Source: Macropodus opercularis | Taxonomy: Eukaryota > Chordata > Actinopteri > Anabantiformes > Osphronemidae | Direction of reading: 5' to 3' | Length of the DNA stretch: 64,000 bases | Assembly (NCBI GenBank): GCA_030770545.1 | Contig: CM061091.1 | Location: 6,145,501-6,209,500, forward strand | In this document: piece after piece, positions 51,060 through 64,000 of the stretch | How positions within the stretch are numbered: the stretch's first letter is position 1 | Layout: the number at the start of each line of letters is the position of its first letter | Program-made: the position numbers and the translations under genes | The notes under the pieces: generated by a model | Database searches by the model: none | Seen by the model: the letters and a program-made list of their open reading frames with translations, nothing else | What the model was told of the DNA's origin: nothing

Positions 51060-51560
51060 GGAGAGGGGATCCGTGGAAATAGACAGAGAAAGACGAGAAA
51101 AAGCAGGAAAAACATGAAAACACAAGAAGATGGTGAGAATAGTTTAGTAAGATAATGAGAAAACCTGGGCCAACAAGACAAGAAGTGTATAAACACACAA
51201 GACAACAACTAAAGTGAGGAAACAACGAGGAGACAATAAAGAAGCAACAGAGTGAAGCGTAAATAACAGCTGAGAAAGGAGGTCAAGACAAGCTAAGCAA
51301 GTGGAAAATGATAAAACGTCCTGTCGGTCTAGACTGAAGAAAAGAAGAAAATTTACCAAACATTTTGTTTAACAATAGTCGAGACACACAGAAAGTTAAG
51401 ATGAACAGCAGAAGTAATGAACAAGTTACAAAAAAACAAAATGCAGGAAATGGCCTCGAGGAAAGTGAGTGGGTAGACGGATTCAGCACAGCAAAGAAAT
51501 ATAAGACAGGAAAGAGAAGAGTGATTGGTCGTGTAGTTCAGGGACAGAAACTAGATTAAC
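51060..51560. repeat. Purine-rich, T-poor tract
   Basis: About 500 bp of strongly A/G-biased sequence (agaaagacgagaaaaagcag, aaagaagaaaatttacc and the like). It leaves long open frames on the complementary strand that translate to F/L/S-rich strings. There is no exact unit. A second, shorter tract of the same type lies at about 53745-53960. Confidence 0.6.
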
Positions 51561-54500
51561 AGATGGGGTAATTGTCTCAAAATAATCTTCCCCCAGCTTC
51601 TAATATTTTCTTCATTTCCAAGAAGACGATATTTACATTTATGTGTTTGGATTCCTAAAATTGTAGCGAGAGGGCAATACACAAAAACATCTATTCAGCG
51701 GTTTGCGGAGCTGTAATAGTAAATCCAGTGTGGCGTTCTGTTACTGTGACTTTTGATCCTTTAACAAACGCACTGAAACGCTGTTTATTTCTCTCGATCC
51801 CCGTCCGTCCTCGATTTAGCATTGCCGGAGGAGGACTCCCTCCCACACTCAGGCTGTACCTTTCACAGGCCGACGCGTTTCCTTTCTATGAACGACGCGC
51901 GCAGTATCAGGTTGGGTGCATGTTCATACGTACGTGCGCTGGATGCACATGCTTGCAGTGACATCCTTGAATCAACAGTAATTCAGCGGAGATCACACTC
52001 TGTCAGTCCCTGCGTTCTGGGCTCTGTGTGGGCGCCTTCCTGCTTTCTGAGTGTGTTAAATTGGAAGCTGGCGTTGCTGTGCAGGTGAAGGTTGCGTGGA
52101 CCTGATTCCCTCCCACAGGCCAGCCTGCCGCTACGCTCTGCCAGCGTCCGAGCCCTAGGAGCTGTTCTGGGGGGTTAAGGGCACTTCAGGATATCCCTCT
52201 AACATTAGATCTTATAGTAGACCACCCCCGCCATTTTTCAAAACCTCACCACCCACAATGCACTACATGAAATCACTCTTCAGTGTGGGAAGCAGGCCAT
52301 AGGAAACGTTGTTGCTATGCCAGCCGATGAACCAAACTGGTCCTTGCTATGAACATTCCTCGGCTCTCTGTTGGGCCTGGCGGTGAAGGGGTGGCTTACT
52401 CTGAAGAGGGGGGGTAATGGACTTCACCACCATGTTCAAAGAAGAGGCTGTTTCCCGAAAAACGTGGAGCAACGCATTCGATGCGCCAGTGAAACAGAGC
52501 ATACAGCGAGGCTTATTTCCCAGACGTGGAGGTTTGGGACAGCAAACAAGCAGTTCAAATTGAATCAGCACATTCATAAATTCATACTGAGTTCAAATTT
52601 ACATTCGGTCCTCATGCTCGGGTGCTCGGATGTGCGTGAGACTAATCTCGCTGTAAACACAAACACAGAAGCTTGCCACCCTGTGATACTGCTGTCATGG
52701 AGCGTGGCGTCTGCTGCAGGAGCTATGTGGACTGCAGGGAGAAACCGTTTTACCACCGGGCCACTCTCCTGGTGTGGCTGCCGTTCATATATAGAAGAAG
52801 TTATGTGGCAAGATGGAGATTGAGGTGCAGGTGTATTTGGTTTGCATGCAGTTAAATACAGGTCATTATGTGCACGTTTCTGACAGAGAATGATCACATT
52901 CAGCTTCTTCCACAGCTGCGCCGCATTCGCTGCTGTAGCCTGGATGACGGCGCCCACTAGAGTATGAGAACAGGGCTCCCACATGTATAAACACTGACTG
53001 CAGCGGACTGTGTCCACTCACCCGCAGAGGAGCCGCTTTCCACAGGAAGCGCGTTCCAGGCTTGACACTCTTACAGTTTACTCAAGCATATCATACGCTG
53101 TCAAGCCAGCATGAAGTTAATGAGTAACTGAAATCAAACATCTAGCAAGCCACAGATACCTTCTCAGCAGCTGAATAACCAAATTAAGGGTAGGACCGTT
53201 TTTTTTTTTCTGAGACACAAGACGAGTGGCACCGAAAAGAGACGTCTAATGAGCACAGTTGTTTTCTGGATGGTTTCACAGCTTGGATGTAGTGTGAGTT
53301 AGGGCCAGTTAAGTAGCCAGAAGTAAAAGCTGGCTCTGAGGACAGGACAGTGCTACAACTGTTTGGATGAGAAAAGGCCGAGTAATTCATTTAGCTTTAA
53401 ATTTGAGTCCATACAAAATGTCATTAATTATCCACATTCACCACTTCTGACTTATATGGTGAGTGTGGAGTTATAAGAATCATGAAAAATATGATGTCAG
53501 TTGCTGTGGATTAGTGTTTTTGAGTCTGATGGAAGTTGCCTGTGTGTGTGTTCGCCTGTGCTTTATTAGGATCTTAAATGCTTCTGTTGCTTCACTCAGC
53601 CACCACCTGAAATTGAATGTGGGTGTGATGCATGGCTGTGAAATGCCCCGAGATGTTTTGCATGATCATTGTACAATAATGCCTTATTCATAAAGCTCTG
53701 TCCCCTAATTTGTCAGACTTTGATATAAGATCACAGGATTTAGCTGGTGAGAGAAAATCACAGAAAGAAGAAACGTGGTCAAAAGACACACAGGCTCAAA
53801 TCAAGCCTGAAAACTGACAAAAAAAGAGAGAAATTGGCTGTGAAAGAAGACAGACAGAAGGAGATATTCAGAAATAGAAACTGTGAGGCGCAGGCTACAG
53901 TAGATAATAATAGGGAGAGCGAAAAAGAGAAGGAGAAATTAGGCATGAAAGCACCGCTAAGGGAGAAGCAGGCCTTCACCTCGAGGCCCATTCAGAGAGA
54001 CAGAGTAGCCAGGCTGCGCCGACGATCTTTACATCCATAATCACAGCACTCTAACAGAGCCTAATGCTTTATGACGGCCGTGCTGGTCTTGAGACGGCGG
54101 TGGGTGGTTGTGGGTCGTGGTGAGCAACAGGAATAATGGCTTCAGTTAATCTGCACTACAGGACAGTCAGTCTCGTGGGACTCTCATGTCAACCGGCGAC
54201 GCTGGATCAATAGCCTCTGTAACACCGAACTTTCTCCTGCTGCCTCGAGCTCAGGCCTCCCACTGACAGTTCACTGCATCCTCACCCTGCTGCCTTTGCT
54301 TTGCTGACGTCGCTTTTGATCTCTTGAGTGTTGAACAACCAAAAGAAAAAGAAAAAAAATTAGACAACATTTTCTTTACCTGAGCTGACACAGGAGCTAA
54401 AAATAGTTGCTTTCATCTTGGTGAAAGATTGGGTTTAGACGTTGTGCAGGGGCTTGTCCGCCGTCCCCAGCCAACATGATGGAGGGCTTTCAGGTTGTGA

Positions 54501-55987
54501 TGCAGGGGTCGAACACGCAGTCTCATCATGCTGCATTCTCACAGCGCTGGCTGCAGTAGCCGTGTATATGTCAGTGCCCGAGGAGCAGCGGCGGCTCTTC
54601 TCTGACACAGCCAAATCCCGCAGGCCAGGCGAGGCTCTCTGATTCCTGAGGCAGCACTTCCCTCCACTCACTTCCACCCTCTTCCCTCCTCCCACATCAC
54701 TCACTCATTCTGCACCCTGACAGACAGTTGTCTGGCCGAGGCTTGACATTCGGTGTACACAGCGCCAAACCCTCCAACACAGGCACTGTCAATCAAACGA
54801 CACTGGAGAGGAACCCTCAGATGTATTTGGACAAGAGGATGATGATTTCAGCCGTGCAGATTGGAGGGGAGGATCAGGGCTTTGCTCCCCAGCCTCGTGG
54901 CTCTGCCACCTGGCCTCTGGATGGAGCCTGTGGCCTCTCATCCACTGACGCTGGTGGTGCTGTGAGACTGCGGCCGTGGGCTGATTTCCCTCTGACAGAG
55001 ACAGATAGAGGAGACTGACTTTGATAATGTGAGAAAAAAGGAAATAATGTTTCTTCCCTTCTGTGTATCCAGAGAGGCTGATAAGATGACTGTTTTGAGC
55101 ACAAGCGTTACAGTCTCTCTCCATCGCCACACTTCTCTGCTTGAGAAGATTCACACAATCATAGATTTCAGCTTTAATAGCACAAAAATTATTTTCTTCT
55201 CAAATGCACTAGTGAGCAGCAAATGCATTCTAGCAAAACCATTTTGGGTTTTGGAATCATCTTATTTGTACTAGAGCTGAACAATTAACCGTTTAAAGTC
55301 CAAATGACAGTCTGAAAGAGTGTAATTTTCAAAATGCTAGAGCAGCGACTTTGATTATAACCCTCCATAATCAACAAGTGTTTATACGCTCTTGCACTTG
55401 ATGACAACTGTTGTGACAAATTTACTCAACTGTGCTTGAATAACATTAATTTGGTGAGTTGGCAACGCAGCAAAATACAAACTCTTTACTGGTTAATATG
55501 CTTTCATTTAGATATTTGAAAAAAACAAGGACTATGCTGTTAGATGCTGGCGGCAGTAGAATTAATAGAACGCATAACGAAATAAATGTGTGAGTGAAAG
55601 AAATAACAACCAAATACAATTTGTGAATCTGAGGACACAACAAAGAAGTGAGAACTAATGTATGAATACCACAGAGGCGCTGAACTTCTTCGATGAGTAG
55701 CACATGTGTATGATTTTATCCAGTAGAGAATATATATACGCTCCGCATTAAATCGTTTTCTTTGAGGGGCTGTTACTTTTCCTAGAAATAAAACTGCATT
55801 TGAGCCTCATTCGAGCCACAGAGATGAGACAGAACGAGTAAGTGATGATTTTCAGGAGGTGCTAACTCCCTGCCTCTCTCAAAATGTCTAAAAGACTCTG
55901 AAGTGATGTTAGCAATCACAGCTTAAGACCCGCTGAACCCTTTGATAATCAGTAGAGCCTTCTCTCAGAAATGTCACCACACGGACA

Positions 55988-56025
55988 CGCACACACACAC
56001 ACAACCCCCCCCCCACACACACACA
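55988..56025. repeat. (CA)n with internal poly-C
   Basis: Two CA runs separated by about ten C bases in intron 3. Confidence 0.9.
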
Positions 56026-58233
56026 TGTGCACTCTCGCTATCTCGCTCTCGCTTCCTGTTCTGTATTTTAATGTAAAAATCCTTCAAAGACAATAAAAGT
56101 CTTTTCACCCTTTTATTTTTTTAATCTATATATTTCTATACAGAACTGGTGCCTTAGCAGTAATGCAACAGTAATGTTAACAGCTTGCCTTCTTTTAACT
56201 GCAATAAGGTTTATTTCACAAAACAAATACACATTTTGTATAGAAATAGCCCGGATACACTAAGCATTACAGAGAGAATTAGGAATTTACATGGAATTCA
56301 GTGCAGAGGTGAGAATAGGATCTAATGACTAACATATAGATGCTGATCAGGATTTGTTGAATTGTAAGAGACCCTTTAGTTAAAACCCCAATATTTCTTT
56401 CTTTTGTTCACTCTTGTGTGGGAATTTGAGTTGCTCATAGACAAACTGCTCTGTCTGTTTTCAGCTTTTGATATTTGACCAAGTTTTCCAGGTGCAGAAT
56501 TAGTGCAAACCATTCGCTCTGGCTGTAATTAAATCTGTTCCACTAATGATTCAATTAAATCTGAAGAAGTTAAAGAAAGGCTATGGCACATTAATTAAGT
56601 CATGTCAATGGCGGGTAAAACGTTGGCACAGCCCTCCGTGGCTTCACAGCTGGCTCACCGGCTAACTTTAGTCCAGGGGACCGCTTGAGTGGACTTCCTG
56701 TGAAAATGCCACCAGCTTTACGTCTTCCTTCTGTGCTTTTCACTAATCCTATATACTGTATGTAAAATACATAAATTCATCATCTAGCTACAGTACCGTC
56801 GGTTGCACATCATAAACAACATAGTTTATAGTTATATGTTATAGTTATAACCCAGTTAAAAGAAAAGACATCAGGGATAAAGAACAACAGCATGATATTA
56901 ACGGAGCAATAGGTCACTATAAAGTCAGGCTGGCGTAACTGGCCTGTATTCATCCTTTTATGAAGGAACTGACCCCTGAGGAGGTGGTTTCTGACCTGCA
57001 TGTGTAACACCTATTAATTGCATTGGCTTAAGGCAAGTAACCTGCAATGGTGTTGTTGTGGTGCTGCACACAGTCCAAATGTATGACACACGACAAAAGG
57101 CTAGTTATGATGCAAGCGTAGTATTATTGTGGAAGGTAATGTTGAGAGACTGATGATTTGACTTGGTTTGACAATGTTTCTAAGTTCATCATGTCTTTTC
57201 TTCTGATCCAATTCCTCTTCTTTAAAAATACAATTAGTGAGCTCATAATCATCAAGTTGTTGCATTTAGAAGCACACACTTGCCCCTAATAGGGTGGTTG
57301 GCAGAGTGCTAACCAATGACCTAGAGGCTGCTGGGAGGCCGGGCTGCGCGAGCTGTTTCTACTGGGCCTGGATCTGTATGGCCCGCGGCCTCTTGTCTCC
57401 AGCGAGGAGATGGGAATTAAGATCCTGGCAGCCCGGCTGGGTCAAGGTGGCTTCCCGCTGTCTCAGACTCACAGGGATGCCCGGCTCGATGCCAGCCACA
57501 TCACCCCTGCCAGTTTAACAGTACCATCTGCCCCTGCTCCTCCTTCAGCTCAGCCAGGCTCGTCAAAACAAGTCAAGATGGCAGCCCCAGGTGGCTTCGC
57601 ATGACAGCTACAGCAGAGGGGATGCTGGGAGAAGCCGAGAGTTGCTGTGCGGCGGTGGCAATCATCCAGGCAGGTCGAGGCTGGCGTTTTACTATAGGAG
57701 CACCTCGACACCTTCTCAGCTGAGAGATGGTGATGTACTGTAGCCATCCGCTGCTCTCGCCACCAGACAGATCGTTGGTTGAGGATTACAAGTTAGCTTT
57801 GGATCAGCTCAGAGGACTGGCAGACTGCCTGCACTCTGCAACATGGGGGGCTGCAATTTGACATTTGAGCTGCTGTTTGTCTCTTTATGTTTCATCATGT
57901 CATTTGAAAAGTAATGAGTAAAAAAATCACGAGCGCTCTAGTTGGTTGGAAGCTTTATGACACAATTTATTAGTGTAAAATGTATTTCTTCATTTAATAC
58001 GTAAGTAATTTGAAGGTATTAAATAGTGGGTTTAGAGAAACACCTCTGTGCTGTAACTTACTTTATTCTATATTGTGCAGTTAAGTCGCTGGTTGCACCC
58101 TATGGGGAATCTAAGAACCCTACAAAACTTCACTTGGCTCCAGTTGAGCGACTGATTTGGAATTTGCATTCAAATTGCATGAAAAATAATTGTCTGGAGT
58201 CAGAATAGACTTGCACTAGTATTTAATTTATAC

Positions 58234-58282
58234 TGTGTGTGTGTGTGTGTGTGGGGTGTGTGTGTGTGTGTGGGGGGGGGGG

Positions 58283-58323
<41 letters not shown>
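58234..58323. repeat. (GT)n microsatellite with internal G runs
   Basis: About 90 bp of GT units interrupted by gggg near 58253 and by a twelve-or-so G run near 58272-58285. Confidence 0.95.
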
Positions 58324-58325
<2 letters not shown>

Positions 58326-61300
58326 CCACCGAATCAGACCGATGGAATTGGCACGATGGGGTAAGAGGTAGATTAAATTAGTAAGTAATTTTCTATATGA
58401 GTAATGTCACAACTCAGTTACAGGTAAAACTGTGCAGACCAACACAGGAAGTTGAGAACAGCAGGGATAAGCTCAGTTGTGCTCCACCTACGGTATCAAC
58501 AGGTACCACAGTGGAAATCTGTGAGTACAGCTTAATTACTCTCTGGTACCAAGTTCATTATGTGGAGCGTCGTATAAAGTTTTTGCATAATTTTATGCAG
58601 CTCATATCAATAATATTTTAATGGGTTGTAATGCTCTAACTGGTCTTAGACTCACCGTATACAATAAGCTGTTTCAATACAATAAAGTAATGGCTTTAGA
58701 TTTATGTTTATTATTAGTGTAAAATAATAATAAATCAACCTTTTTAATGTTTGCCAAAATAGTCATCACCTCTGTCACCCTGATGTATTAAATAGGAAAG
58801 TAAATCAGTTACACAGCTCATGTGTTCATTTGATTTGATTTGGGCAAATTTAAAAATCGTCATCTTATTTTGCGTAACAGAATAGGATACAGTATATTAT
58901 GATATTTTTCCACATTCTTCCAAGGCCACTCACTATTCAGTCTTAGTTCCCACTGGGATCAATAAAGTATAAAAGCAGAGACAGATACGTTAGTGTACTG
59001 GAGCTGTGTGTAATTATATTGGCGTTTTGCTGTTTAGTGCCAACGCTTTGGAACACATGGCGTGAAATGATCCAAGTCGAATCCAGAGGATTTACCTTAG
59101 TCATCTTGTATCAAGCTGTATTGGTGGGTTGTGTATTAACATGATTAGCACAGCATTTCCAGGTTTTGCTCAACAGTAATTGTTATTACAGACCCTTATT
59201 TGGTTTAATATTTTTTACTTCATACGATTTGTTGGGCTGGCAGTTTCAGGTGGTTTCCCTAAATGTTGACTTTGCTCATAGATGATGTCATCAGCGCGCA
59301 GTCTTTTCATCTCGCATCCCTCGATCTTTCATGCGGCTTTGCCCCTGTTGTGCTCAGCGGGGGTTTAAACCTGCCATGCGATTACCTCTACTTCTTCCTT
59401 CCCTTCCTCCTTAAACCATTACTCATTACTGGAAACGCAGAGGAGACGCCACTTGGCCAAAGCTGCCCCGATGTATGATGCATTGCAAGGTGATGGTGTT
59501 ATTGTTACAGGAGTGCAGTGTGATGAAAGGATAAATGGATCCTCCAGGTTAATGGAGGGAGGCGGCCCAGTCTGCAGCCCACTGAGTGGAGCCAGGTGTA
59601 ACCGAGCTGGGAGGAAAATGTCTGCATGGGCAGTGGGGCCGTTTTTCATGTTCTGAATGTCACTGTGCTCATTTCTGCCAACGAGGCTGGGAATGATTTG
59701 GATGTCACCTGCTAGGGTTATGCTTCTGAAACACGAGCTCTATCCACCAGAATACATCATTGTCATTCAGTTCACAGTGTCTGTGCTTCGCTCGCTCTGC
59801 AGAGAGGCTGCAGATGTTAGACCTGACAAACAGCTGTTCACGAAACCTCTTGCTGAATTATCTGACCATCAGCAAGGAGACACTTTTTTGGTTATGAAAT
59901 TGACTTGCAGTGTTAGGGAGACACGTGATGTCAGTATTACCTGCCATCTTTCCAGTGATCATAGCAGTTTTCACTGCGTACAGCTAAAATACTTTACACA
60001 GCTCTTATTTAAATTTCCGCTGGCATGAGTAGGCTGTGACATGACGAGCATGCAGAGTTATTTCAACCACTTTAATCTGCTTTTATTATGCTTTTATGAG
60101 CAATTCTCAGCATTATTGTGGGAGTTGGTCATGTAATTACTTCCAATTGACTGCCTCTGGAATATTATTCATTTGCCAGTTCCTTGGTGAATTTTAAAAA
60201 ATGCCTCCTGTAGGATTAATATGATTATTTCTTTTAAATAGAATTCCAGAAATACCGCTTCACGCTAAAATCATTCAAAGTAGCTCATTTACAGCCAGCT
60301 GTGATATTGCTACAATAGTCTGTGTTCACAACTGGCATGGAGATGTGTCCCTCCTGCTACGTATACTGCACATAATAGAGTTTGGAGCATTTAATAAAAC
60401 TATGTGATTTAATTGTACAGTAGTTTGAAGAACCGCACGACACAAATTCCACCACAGTCACTTAAAAGCTGAATTGTCAGCGTTTGAGTTGGAGTTTAGC
60501 TTCTCATCTTCCTAATAATAATAATAGGATGTACTCATTTTATTATAGTGTGACAACTAACATTTCTACCGTATGATTTTCTATTACAGTATATGTAGAT
60601 GGTAAAAATAGATATAGGGTATTTCCTCTCAGTTACGAGAAAACATTTCTCATGTTTGTTTTCTTTAAGCTCAGCGTTGAGCTTCTCACCCTGAGCTTAC
60701 GTTGTACAGCTACATTTCCATGTTCTGCGTATGCAGTAGGTGTCAAGGTGTGGGTGGCAGGTCATTGCTTTAAGATAACACACATTCTGTGAAGATGCTT
60801 AGACAGTAAATCTTCATTCCCCACACCCTTACCTGCATTTCCATAAATTTGCATCACAGTTGTGTTAGTAAGTGGGGCGTAGGAAAGTTGAGTGTCCTTG
60901 AGGCCAGTGTTTTTGAGCTCCCAAGGAGAAACTGCTTCAGATTCATTTTTTCTTTTTTAATGAAACACAAAGGAATGGAGAGAGGCCCTGTTCCACGCAC
61001 CACGTTGTTAAAATACATGTATTCGCTTCACACCCGGGATCACTGTTTTCTTAGCTGCCATGCTCTTGCAGGGTAGAAGCGAGAGCGCAGCGAGACAGAG
61101 CTCTCACCACAGCTGCTTTCTGGTATTGTATTGCTTTAGAAACAATAACCATCCCTTTGGGTTGGGAATAAAATCAGCTGCGTTTAAACCACTGCGTAGT
61201 GCACTCCTGGACCTACAGTATCCTTGGCACTGATGACTAACAGCTCATTTATCTTGCATTCATCTTTTCCTCTCTCAGAACTGATTTGACAAATCAAATC

Positions 61301-64000
61301 ACAGTAATCGCTGTACACAACACTGTTCTCCAGATTTTGATGCCGTTTGCCTCGTAGTTTCCACAGTAACCAGCCAATAACCATGGTATCTTAGGGTGCT
61401 GTGACATGTTGCGCCTCTGTATAGTTACACTTAGAAGAAAGTACTTTGAAATGGATGTATCCTCCATTACTACAAAGTGGAGTGTGTTAGCGTGCCACCA
61501 GCAAAACCTTGTTGTTACAGGCAGTTGAAGACATTTTGCAGAGCTGCAGTTGGTGTTTTGATGACATAATACAAAACACAAACTAAAAAATTAGAGTTGA
61601 TAAGTATGAAAAGTATGTTTGACTCCATCGATGAGGATTTGTAGCTTAAAACTGAATGTGTTAAAGACTCACTAATATAGAACAAACGCACATTTGTAGG
61701 TGCATTTAGTTACAGTACTTTGTAGGAGTCTGTCCCTGAAGTCCAGCACCTTTCAGAGCGAAAGGATTCCAGTCTACTCCAGTACAGTTACAGATTTTAA
61801 TAATGTAAAGTAATGTGTAGTACTCTAAACTATTTTGCAATTAACAGATGGACTTTATACTACTACTATTTGACCTGATGGCAAACGTGAACAAAATGCA
61901 AATAAAGCTTTCCTCTTGGGGAAATTCATTAGGACTTCAATAAGCTTGCAGTAAAAGCTGGGATTTCTACGATCGCTCACCCTGAGGCTTCTGACAGTTG
62001 CACTGCTCCACATCTACATGATAATAACATTGATTGCACAAGCCGTCAGTGCTCTAAAGAATGTCCATTTTCTGGCAGCTCCTGTGACGGCTGTCTCTAG
62101 TACTGGTGGAGAGAAACACTGCAGGAAGGACACAAACTAGGCCTGAGTCAGTGGCTCAATAGAAATGTTTTAATTAACTGAAACACAGTTAATCCAGTCC
62201 TCAGGACAACACAAAAACAAATGGGTGCAGCAGAAAAGCCAGTGCTGCACTGTGGTCTGGCTTCTGGCTCCAAGCAGCGATTTGGATGCAGGTTCTGCAT
62301 CACTCTATATGAAGGCCTCCATGACTTCCCTCCAACCTTTGGATTATGACTAAAAAGCACTCAGCGGGTCAGGCTTACAGCAAGAGATTTACGGGACTCT
62401 GCTTTGGGGAAGGTGTCTAAAAGTCTCACATCATCATGTCTTTATTTTCTAGATGGAAAGTACCGGACACAAATGTAGCGTAAAGCGAATAATCTATGTA
62501 ACCTGGGAATCTTGGCACCTTATTAATGCCTCCATTCAAACATGTGCAGAGCAGTTTTCTATTACGCTGATGTTTTACAATGTAGCAAACAAGTGCAAAA
62601 ATTGAAGGTGTTTACAATAATCATGCTCTGCTGAGTTCTTGCTTGTCGAAAAAGCACTCGGAGTAACAAGGGCGGAAGAGAGGCTGAAAAGGTTCTTGCA
62701 GTCATCTCAAGAAAAATACTCCCGGGTGTCTTTATTGGTGTTTTAATCAACTCCAGCATTTTATCGATTTCGGCAAGAGGCATTTCATAAAGCAGCAGGC
62801 CAGAACAGGTTGGCAGTGTGTACCTTTAGCTGAACAAGCAGCAAACTTTTCTCCCTGGGAACATGGTTCACCGTCAGGAAACTACACCATGCCCAGCGTT
62901 TCTCTAACCACCATTTTTCTTCTGGAACAAAATCACTTACTGCATCGCATTTCTCCTGTGGCTCTGTGACTTTTTCATCTCCATAATTAACAACCACAAT
63001 CCAAAATCTGGGTAAACGATTCAGGTCCTACCTGTGGCGGTGCTGTCAGAGCAGTAGCAGTTCTGTTCCTGCTTGTCTCATTAGATTAATGGCAATCTGC
63101 ATTACATTACTTTAGTCTATATTAACATCTCCATCTCTATCTGGAAACATAATCCAAATCATGGCTTAAAGGCCTCGTTCGCCGGTGTTTTGGAACCTGA
63201 CTCACAGCTCCTGTGCAGTCGTTGACGGAGAACAGTATTGTTTAGCTTTAATTACACTGCCACAGCAAGAATATATTCCAGTTAGTAGTGTCTCTACCAT
63301 TCTAATGATAACGGAATTGCCCAATGAGCTGGGGTGGAAGGTGCAGTGACCTTCATGCTGGCTAACGACTCTTCTCTTGTCGTCTCTTCTCCATTCACCT
63401 CGCTTCCTCTCAACTCGTGCGGAAATAGCACAAAATGCCGCTAGAGATAAAAATCAGCCAAATAATACTGAGACTAATTTGTTGGTGTTATTATACTGAT
63501 AGCAGGAGTCATAAAAAGATAGCAAAAAGGTGGGATTAAGCCGTTATTAAAAGTAATCACTCTTCGTCACGTGCAGCTGTTGCTGGAATGAAACAGATAT
63601 TAGCGACTGTTACTGATGTTATGAGTCACTGTTGTTTACAGATTCACCTACTTTATAATAGTGAGAGATTCAGGTATCAGTTTTCTGTGGATGTATGAGA
63701 TATTGTATAAGATCACTGCGCTAACGAGCAGAAAGCACAGAAGGGAACAAAAAGCCTCCATAAGGTTATGGCATTATGGGTCCATACAGTACTGTATGAA
63801 CATTTAGCCTAGAAGCGGCCCACTAACAGCAGATCATAGTGCTGCATGTATTATTACGCTGTGCTGTACTTTTGAGAAACGGTTGGACTCATTAAAACAT
63901 CCGAGGGGGATGTGAGCTTACTAAGGGGGTCTTTGATAGTAGATCCAGATTCACATTATTTAACCCAGTTGGATGCGGAGGCGGAATAAACAGGTTTAAA

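Larger units (their letters stand above)
45625..64000 (+). other. Intron 3 of the ntrk3-like gene (partial)
   Basis: At least 18,376 bp of intron with no further Trk exon recognised before the window ends. It contains simple repeats, relics of interspersed repeats near 48190-48680, a purine-rich strand-asymmetric tract (51060-51560) and a perfect inverted repeat at 46207-46247. The open frames on both strands at 52371-53017 (147-150 codons) overlap each other, show no domain, and are judged spurious. Confidence 0.75.

Noticed and set aside
52371..53017. Long overlapping frames on both strands (150 and 147 codons)
   Set aside because: The two overlap antisense to each other, neither resembles a known family, and no splice-site logic supports an exon.
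53747..54040. 97-codon frame rich in K, R and E
   Set aside because: Explained by the purine-rich composition of the tract; no nuclear-protein motif beyond the charge bias.

Overview
The window reads as vertebrate, most likely teleost, nuclear DNA. Coding sequence is sparse and split by large GT-AG introns. Simple-sequence repeats are abundant, and there are relics of interspersed repeats of the kind common in fish genomes. The one gene I can support is the 5' part of a neurotrophin receptor tyrosine kinase gene, closest to NTRK3 (TrkC), on the + strand. I see no bacterial, phage, CRISPR or operon-like features, and no viral gene.

Layout. (1) 1-4320 is a complex, internally duplicated repeat block. 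It holds eight minus-strand tRNA-like segments, duplications at offsets of about 907, 1084 and 3695 bp, and three tandem perfect hairpins at its right end. (2) 4330-19900 is non-coding upstream DNA with one large tetranucleotide microsatellite (5959-6326) and no convincing exon. (3) 19900-21300 is a pyrimidine-rich and CpG-rich zone containing the start-codon exon (20185-20426). (4) 20427-43262 is intron 1 (22.8 kb). (5) Two short leucine-rich-repeat exons follow at 43263-43337 and 45553-45624, separated by a 2.2 kb intron. (6) 45625-64000 is the beginning of intron 3. The next LRR exon was not found, so the gene continues beyond the window.

The three exons join in frame. Each ends after the second base of a codon, and together they encode about 129 residues: a signal peptide, the N-terminal cysteine cap (CxxxCxC...C) and the first LRRs of the extracellular domain. 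This phase-2, 75/72-bp LRR exon pattern fits the Trk family. The Ig domains, membrane segment and kinase domain lie outside the window.

I did not find a convincing new biological system. The observations most worth checking are the tRNA-like repeat block with its tandem hairpins, and two 17-bp perfect inverted repeats in the introns. All identifications come from reading and remembered family knowledge; no searches were run.
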